Below are positions 30,326 through 34,872 of a stretch of DNA of 34,872 bases, one piece after another. The DNA is from Bacteroidales bacterium. Its GTDB lineage: Bacteria; Bacteroidota; Bacteroidia; Bacteroidales; UBA932. Every line of letters begins with the position of its first letter. Within the stretch, counting starts at the first letter, position 1. The notes beneath the pieces were generated by a model, which saw only the letters and a list, made by a program, of their open reading frames with translations, ran no database searches and was not told the origin of the DNA. The stretch covers positions 1 through 34,872 of the forward strand of contig JAGCYX010000046.1 of NCBI GenBank assembly GCA_017960585.1, read 5' to 3'. A program made the translations under genes and the position numbers.

Positions 30326-32683
30326 ATGAAGAGATTATTTGTATTTGCAATGATGATTCTGGCGGCCTGGAACGCCAGCGCGAAGGGTGATTGGAAAGGT
30401 AAGGTGGTGGACGAGAACGGCCGCCCGATCGAGTACGCCAACGTGGCCGTGCTCTCCAAGGCCGACTCCACCGTGGTCTGCGGCACCGTCACCGCCGAAG
30501 ACGGCACCTTCAATATAATTACAAACGAGACCGACGGCATCATGATGGTGGCCATCCTGGGCTACCAGACGGTCTACCTCGCCCCGGTGGACGGCGCCGT
30601 GATTACACTCGTCGAGGACGCTTCCCTGCTGGAAAGCGCCGTGGCCACGGCCATCATGCCCAAGACCAAGCTCACGGGCGAAGGCCTGCAGACCAACATC
30701 CGCGGCTCCGTGCTGGAGAACGCCGGCACCGCCAACGACGTACTGGCCAAGACCCCGGGTCTCATCAAGGGTGCCAACGGCCTGGAGGTCATCGGCAAGG
30801 GATCCCCGCTCATCTACATCAACGGCCATCGCATGACCGACGCCACCGAGTTGGACCGCCTGCAGAGCAACGAGATCCAGAATATCGAGGTCATCACGAA
30901 CCCAGGCGCCCAGTACGACGCCACCGTGCGTGCCGTGGTCCGCATCAAGACCATCAAGCGCCAGGGCGAGGGCTTCGGCTTCAACTTCAGCGCCGCGGAC
31001 TCCCAGTCCCTGCAGCGCTCCGACTTCAACGACAAGACCGCCAACCTGAACGTCAACTACCGCACCGGCGGCGTGGATCTCTTCGCGGGCGTAAACTATA
31101 ATAACAGCCATTTCTTCCAGATCAGCGACGCCGCCAAGGAGACCACCTCCTCGCCCGTCTACCGCGACAACGCCACTATCGACGGCGAAAGCGTGACCAA
31201 CAGCCTCAGCGGCAGCGCAGGCATCAACTGGCAGATTTCCGACAACCACTTCATCGGCGGCAAGGTGGAATGGGGCCGCACGCTCTCTATGCAGGACCAG
31301 ACCCTCATCAACGACAAAGTGTCCCGCGACGGCGTGCTGGTGGACGACATCACCACCCTCACGAAGGACTTTCTGGGCGCCGTCGCCCCGTACAACGTAG
31401 GCACCAACCTCTACTACAACGGCACGGTTGGCGGCAAGCTGAACATCGACTTCAACGCCGACTATTTCACCACCGCCAGCACCACTGAGAGCCGCTCCGA
31501 GGAGACCAGCACGATGACGCAGGACGCCCGCGTGAGCACCAGCGCCGACACCCGGAACCGGCTGTACGCCACCAAGCTCGTGCTCTCCTACCCCATCTGG
31601 AAGGGCCAGCTGCAGCTCGGAACGGAAGAGACTTTCTCCCGCCGCTCGGACAACTACACGCTCACAGGCATCTCCGCGCCGGCATCCGCCGCCAGCGTGA
31701 AGGAGGACAACATTGCCGGCTTCGCCACCTACGGCTTCCTCCTGCCGAAACTGGGACAGATCAGCGCCGGTGTCCGCTACGAGAACGTCCACTACAGCTA
31801 TGAGGACGCCCTCGCCCCCGCGAACAACATCAGCCGTTCCTACGGCAACTGGTTCCCGAACGTCTCCTTCGCCACCGCGCTCGGCCCCGTGCAGATGATG
31901 CTCAGCTACAGCGCCAAGACGCGTCGCCCGGACTTCTCCATGCTCTCCAGCGCCATCCGCTACAACAGCCGCTATCTGTGGCAGAGTGGAAACGCCGCCC
32001 TGCAGCCGCAAATCACGCACGACCTGAACCTGACCGCTCTGTGGAACTTCGTCACCGTGAGCCTCGACTACATGCACGTGGACAACGCCATCGTCACCTG
32101 GTCCGTCCCATACAACGATGAAGGCGTGATCCTGGTCCAACCCCGCAACCTCAGCGAGCCGTTCCGCGGACTGTCCGCCGTCGTGAACCTGACCCCGACC
32201 CTCGGTCCCCTCACGCTGAATTACACCTTCGTGGCCCAGCCGCAGTGGCTCACCATCACGGTGCCCGACGCCAGCCAGCCCGGCGGCTACCGCCAGACCT
32301 CCTTCAACGGCAAGCCCCTGTTCGTGGCTCAGCTGTTCAACACCCTGCGCCTGAACGGCGGCTGGCAACTGGAACTCGGCGGCGTGTTCTATTCCCGGGG
32401 CTACACGGAGAACATCTACCTCACCAACAACTACTTCGACCTCTCCGCCGCCGTGCAGAAGACCCTCCTCAAGGACGGTTCCCTGGTGCTGCGCCTGGAA
32501 GGCTCCGACCTGGCCCGCATGGCGCACAACGACATCGCCACGGACTTCGGCAACTATAATGTCTGGCAGACCAACGCGTTCGACACCCAGCGGATCAAGT
32601 TCTCCATCCGCTACAGCTTCAACACCGCCCAGAGCAAATACAAAGGCACGGGCGCCGGTAAGGACACCCGTGACCGAATGTAG
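30326..32683 (+). CDS. Outer-membrane beta-barrel protein (TonB-receptor-like)
   Basis: A 785-residue protein with a signal peptide (about 1-19, ending NASA), a carboxypeptidase-regulatory-like beta domain (about 20-100, WKGKVVDENGRPIEYANV), a plug-like region (about 120-215, with VLAKTPGLIKGANG and IQNIEVITNPGAQYDA) and a C-terminal barrel. It belongs to the outer-membrane beta-barrel family of Bacteroidota rather than to SusC: it is shorter and has no SusD partner. Its cargo is unknown. The ATG at 30326 was chosen over a TTG at 30266 because the latter lies within the promoter. The candidate operator just upstream suggests repression by a GntR-type protein. Confidence 0.85.
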   Translation: MKRLFVFAMMILAAWNASAKGDWKGKVVDENGRPIEYANVAVLSKADSTVVCGTVTAEDGTFNIITNETDGIMMVAILGYQTVYLAPVDGAVITLVEDASLLESAVATAIMPKTKLTGEGLQTNIRGSVLENAGTANDVLAKTPGLIKGANGLEVIGKGSPLIYINGHRMTDATELDRLQSNEIQNIEVITNPGAQYDATVRAVVRIKTIKRQGEGFGFNFSAADSQSLQRSDFNDKTANLNVNYRTGGVDLFAGVNYNNSHFFQISDAAKETTSSPVYRDNATIDGESVTNSLSGSAGINWQISDNHFIGGKVEWGRTLSMQDQTLINDKVSRDGVLVDDITTLTKDFLGAVAPYNVGTNLYYNGTVGGKLNIDFNADYFTTASTTESRSEETSTMTQDARVSTSADTRNRLYATKLVLSYPIWKGQLQLGTEETFSRRSDNYTLTGISAPASAASVKEDNIAGFATYGFLLPKLGQISAGVRYENVHYSYEDALAPANNISRSYGNWFPNVSFATALGPVQMMLSYSAKTRRPDFSMLSSAIRYNSRYLWQSGNAALQPQITHDLNLTALWNFVTVSLDYMHVDNAIVTWSVPYNDEGVILVQPRNLSEPFRGLSAVVNLTPTLGPLTLNYTFVAQPQWLTITVPDASQPGGYRQTSFNGKPLFVAQLFNTLRLNGGWQLELGGVFYSRGYTENIYLTNNYFDLSAAVQKTLLKDGSLVLRLEGSDLARMAHNDIATDFGNYNVWQTNAFDTQRIKFSIRYSFNTAQSKYKGTGAGKDTRDRM

Positions 32684-32712
32684 AGATATAGGCTATACCT
32701 GAAAAACTTCCC

Positions 32713-34872
32713 TTAGATGCTGACTTCCACCTTCTGGAGGTCAGCATCTCTCGATGATCCCCCGTACAGCAGCTGGTAGCGGCCCGGCTTGATCGAGAGC
32801 TCGTCGCGGGAAGCGTCGTAGAACTCGAAGGCGCCGCTGCCCAACTCCACGGTGACCTTGACGGTCTTGCCCGCCCCGATCTTCACGCGGGCGAAGCCCT
32901 TCAGGGACTTGATGGGTGCATCCGGATCGTCCAGCGACTTCACGTAGACCTGGACCACTTCCTCGCCGTCGCGGGCGCCGGTGTTGGTCACGGGCACGGT
33001 GAGCTTCATCGCGGCCGGCTTGCCCTTCACCTTGACCTTGCCGTAGCGGAAGCTGGTGTAGCTGAGTCCGTAGCCGAAGGCGTAGAGCGGCTGGCCCTTG
33101 AAGTAGCGGTAGGTGCGGTTCTCCATCGAGTAGTCCGTGAAATCGGGAAGCTGGTCGGTGGAAGCGTAGAAGGTGACCGGCAGGCGGCCGGCGGGGTTGT
33201 AGTCGCCGAAGAGCACGTCCGCCACGGCGATGCCGCAGGCCTGGCCGCCGTACCACGCCTGCACGAGGGCGTCGTACTGCTTCTCCACGTTGCCGAAGGC
33301 GATCGCGGAACCGGACACGTTCACGAGGACGACCGGCTTGCCGGTGGCGTCCATCGCGGCGAGCAGCTGCTGCTGGATCTCAGGCAGCTCGATGCTGGTG
33401 CGGTCGTGGCCCTCGCCCTCCTCGTTGGAGGAGATGCCGCTGACCATCACGATCACGTCAGCGTCCTTCACGCGCTCCGCCACGGCCTTCACGTCCGCCT
33501 CGCGGCGGCTGTAGAGGTCGAAGGAGAAGGAAGCCGAGCGGGCTTCCGGCTGGGTGAGCTCGATGCTGACCGTATAGGTCTTGCCGGCCTCCACGGGGAA
33601 GGACGGCGGCGTCATGCTGCGTCCGAAGCCGCCGAAACCGCCGAAGCCGCCGAAGCGGCCGGCCGGCGCCGTGGCCTGCTCGGACACCGTCTCGCCGTTC
33701 ACCACGAACTTGTAGGTGCCGCTGCCGCGGACGGAATAGTACATGTCGCCGGTGAACTCGGCGGTGAAGCTGCCGCTGTAGCGCGCGGAGAAGTCCGTGA
33801 GGTTCAGCCCGTCCGTCCAGGCGCAGTCCTCGTGCGCGAGGGCCGGGGAGGTCGTGTTGAGCGTGAGCGGCTCGTCGTAGTCCACGCGCGCCACCACGCC
33901 GCCGGCGTATTCGGTGCCGTTGTAGTACTCGGCGTGCAGGCCCTTGCCGCCGTTCATCTTCTCCAGGTAGTGGGTGGTGATGTACGGCTCCACGAGGTCG
34001 CAGCCCTTGTCATAGATGATCTTGGCGCTGGGGGCGGCGTCGCGGATGGCGTCCACGATGGTCTTGGTGTTGGCCGCCGTCGGGTAGCCGTTGTAGTTGC
34101 CCAGCAGCACGCGGGCGTCGTCCGCATTCGGACCCACCACGGCGATGGTGATGCCCTCCTTGCGGAGCGGCAGGATGTTGTTCTGGTTCTTCAGCAGGAC
34201 GATGGCCTCGCGGGCGGCCTTCGCGGCCAGCGCGGTGTGCGCGGCGCTGCTCAGGTCCTGGAGGCCGAGGCCGGCCCAGGGAAGGCTCTCCGCCGGGTCG
34301 AACATACCCAGCTTCATGCGGGCCTCGAGGATGCGGCGCACGTTCACGTCGATGTCCGCCTCGGAGATGAGGCCCTTCTCGATGGCCTCGGCCAGGGCGC
34401 GGTAGCTCGTGCCGCACTCCACGTCGGCGCCGGACAGGACCGCGTCGGCGGAAGCGCTGGCGGCATCGGGATGCGTGCCGTGCTGGCGGGTGTTGTAGAA
34501 GTCGCCGATGGCGCCGCAGTCGGTCACGACGATGCCGCTGAATCCCCACTTGTCGCGCAGGATCTGCTGCAGGAGCCGGTCGCTGGCGCAGCAGGGCTCG
34601 CCCTCATAGCGCTGGTAGGCACACATCACCTCCTGCACGTTGGCGTCCTTCACAATGGTGCGGAAGGCGGGCAGGTAGGTCTCCCAGAGGTCGCGCATCG
34701 ACACGGTGGCGTTGAAGCGGTGGCGGTCGGCCTCCGGGCCGCTGTGCACGGCGTAGTGCTTCGCGCAGGCGTGCAGCTTGAAGTACTTGTCGTCATTGCC
34801 CTGCATGCCCTTCACGGTCTGGACGCCCATCACGCCGTTGAGGTACGGGTCCTCGCCGGGCGTCTCCTGGCC
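32713..34872 (-). CDS. GH3 family beta-glycosidase with PA14 insert, 5' end outside the window
   Basis: 720 codons run open to the window edge; the first residues read GQETPGEDPYLNG, a typical GH3 segment well inside the catalytic barrel, so about 150-200 residues are missing. The nucleophile Asp is in VVTDCGAI (codon 34519-34521). A PA14 domain (GLHAEYYNG onward) is inserted in the second GH3 domain and contains a loop of GGF repeats near 33621-33660. The candidate acid/base segment is NEEGEGHDR. A fibronectin-III-like domain ends the protein. The pattern, including KHYAVHSGPEADRH, fits beta-xylosidases and beta-glucosidases of gut Bacteroidota. With the arabinofuranosidases nearby, beta-xylosidase is slightly favoured. 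Confidence 0.9.
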   Translation of the reverse strand, partial: GQETPGEDPYLNGVMGVQTVKGMQGNDDKYFKLHACAKHYAVHSGPEADRHRFNATVSMRDLWETYLPAFRTIVKDANVQEVMCAYQRYEGEPCCASDRLLQQILRDKWGFSGIVVTDCGAIGDFYNTRQHGTHPDAASASADAVLSGADVECGTSYRALAEAIEKGLISEADIDVNVRRILEARMKLGMFDPAESLPWAGLGLQDLSSAAHTALAAKAAREAIVLLKNQNNILPLRKEGITIAVVGPNADDARVLLGNYNGYPTAANTKTIVDAIRDAAPSAKIIYDKGCDLVEPYITTHYLEKMNGGKGLHAEYYNGTEYAGGVVARVDYDEPLTLNTTSPALAHEDCAWTDGLNLTDFSARYSGSFTAEFTGDMYYSVRGSGTYKFVVNGETVSEQATAPAGRFGGFGGFGGFGRSMTPPSFPVEAGKTYTVSIELTQPEARSASFSFDLYSRREADVKAVAERVKDADVIVMVSGISSNEEGEGHDRTSIELPEIQQQLLAAMDATGKPVVLVNVSGSAIAFGNVEKQYDALVQAWYGGQACGIAVADVLFGDYNPAGRLPVTFYASTDQLPDFTDYSMENRTYRYFKGQPLYAFGYGLSYTSFRYGKVKVKGKPAAMKLTVPVTNTGARDGEEVVQVYVKSLDDPDAPIKSLKGFARVKIGAGKTVKVTVELGSGAFEFYDASRDELSIKPGRYQLLYGGSSRDADLQKVEVSI
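32716..32748 (-). terminator. 14-bp hairpin overlapping the end of the GH3 gene
   Basis: 32716-32729 pairs with 32735-32748 with one wobble and a 5-nt loop. The stem lies in the last codons of the GH3 gene and its right foot abuts the TAA stop. In the minus direction a run of five T follows 8 nt later. It could also end the plus-strand beta-barrel transcript, whose stop is 32 bp away. Confidence 0.55.

Overview
The window is about 34.9 kb of GC-rich DNA (above 60% by eye) from a member of the Bacteroidota, most likely an uncultured gut or rumen Bacteroidales. The evidence is a SusC/SusD pair, AAQ-type signal peptides, lipoproteins, DUF4252 proteins, and promoters of the Bacteroides type (TTTG, about 19 nt, TAnnTTTG). 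No rRNA, tRNA, CRISPR array or transposase was seen. All function calls come from reading motifs; no database search was run.

Layout. (1) 1-248: the end of an L,D-transpeptidase gene. (2) 437-2284: four overlapping genes (DUF4252, ECF sigma factor, single-pass membrane protein, DUF4252) behind an ECF-like promoter. (3) 2534-7477: a SusC/SusD outer-membrane uptake pair. (4) 15750-7587, minus strand: a six-gene operon with an excellent promoter (SGNH-ceramidase fusion, GH13-esterase fusion, truncated esterase, esterase, FHS-type MFS sugar transporter, PfkB sugar kinase). (5) 15840-26064: divergent arabinofuranosidase genes. One GH54-like lipoprotein is on the minus strand. On the plus strand are a SASA esterase-GH51 fusion, a second GH54-like lipoprotein and a VKOR-DsbA disulfide-forming membrane protein. 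(6) 28241-26190: a GH43 enzyme. (7) 28355-32683: a DUF2207 membrane protein and an outer-membrane beta-barrel protein. (8) 34872-32713: a GH3 glycosidase cut by the window edge.

Together this looks like a polysaccharide-utilisation region for acetylated, arabinose-bearing plant polymers such as arabinoxylan or arabinan. Esterases remove acyl groups, GH51, GH54 and GH43 enzymes remove arabinose, GH3 trims beta-linked sugars, SusCD imports oligosaccharides, and the MFS/PfkB pair takes up and phosphorylates a hexose. The VKOR-DsbA gene sits 4 bp behind a GH54 gene that has all three disulfides of the family, including the rare vicinal Cys-Cys pair, so it may serve these enzymes.

The least explained parts are two families of palindromic DNA. 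The first is a 107-bp, perfectly symmetric hairpin element at 253-359 and 26061-26167, with a 71-bp deletion form at 30125-30195. Its central stem shows compensatory base changes. The second is a set of REP-like palindromes and a 21-bp tandem repeat that sit in frame inside the VKOR-DsbA gene and encode loops and a linker.
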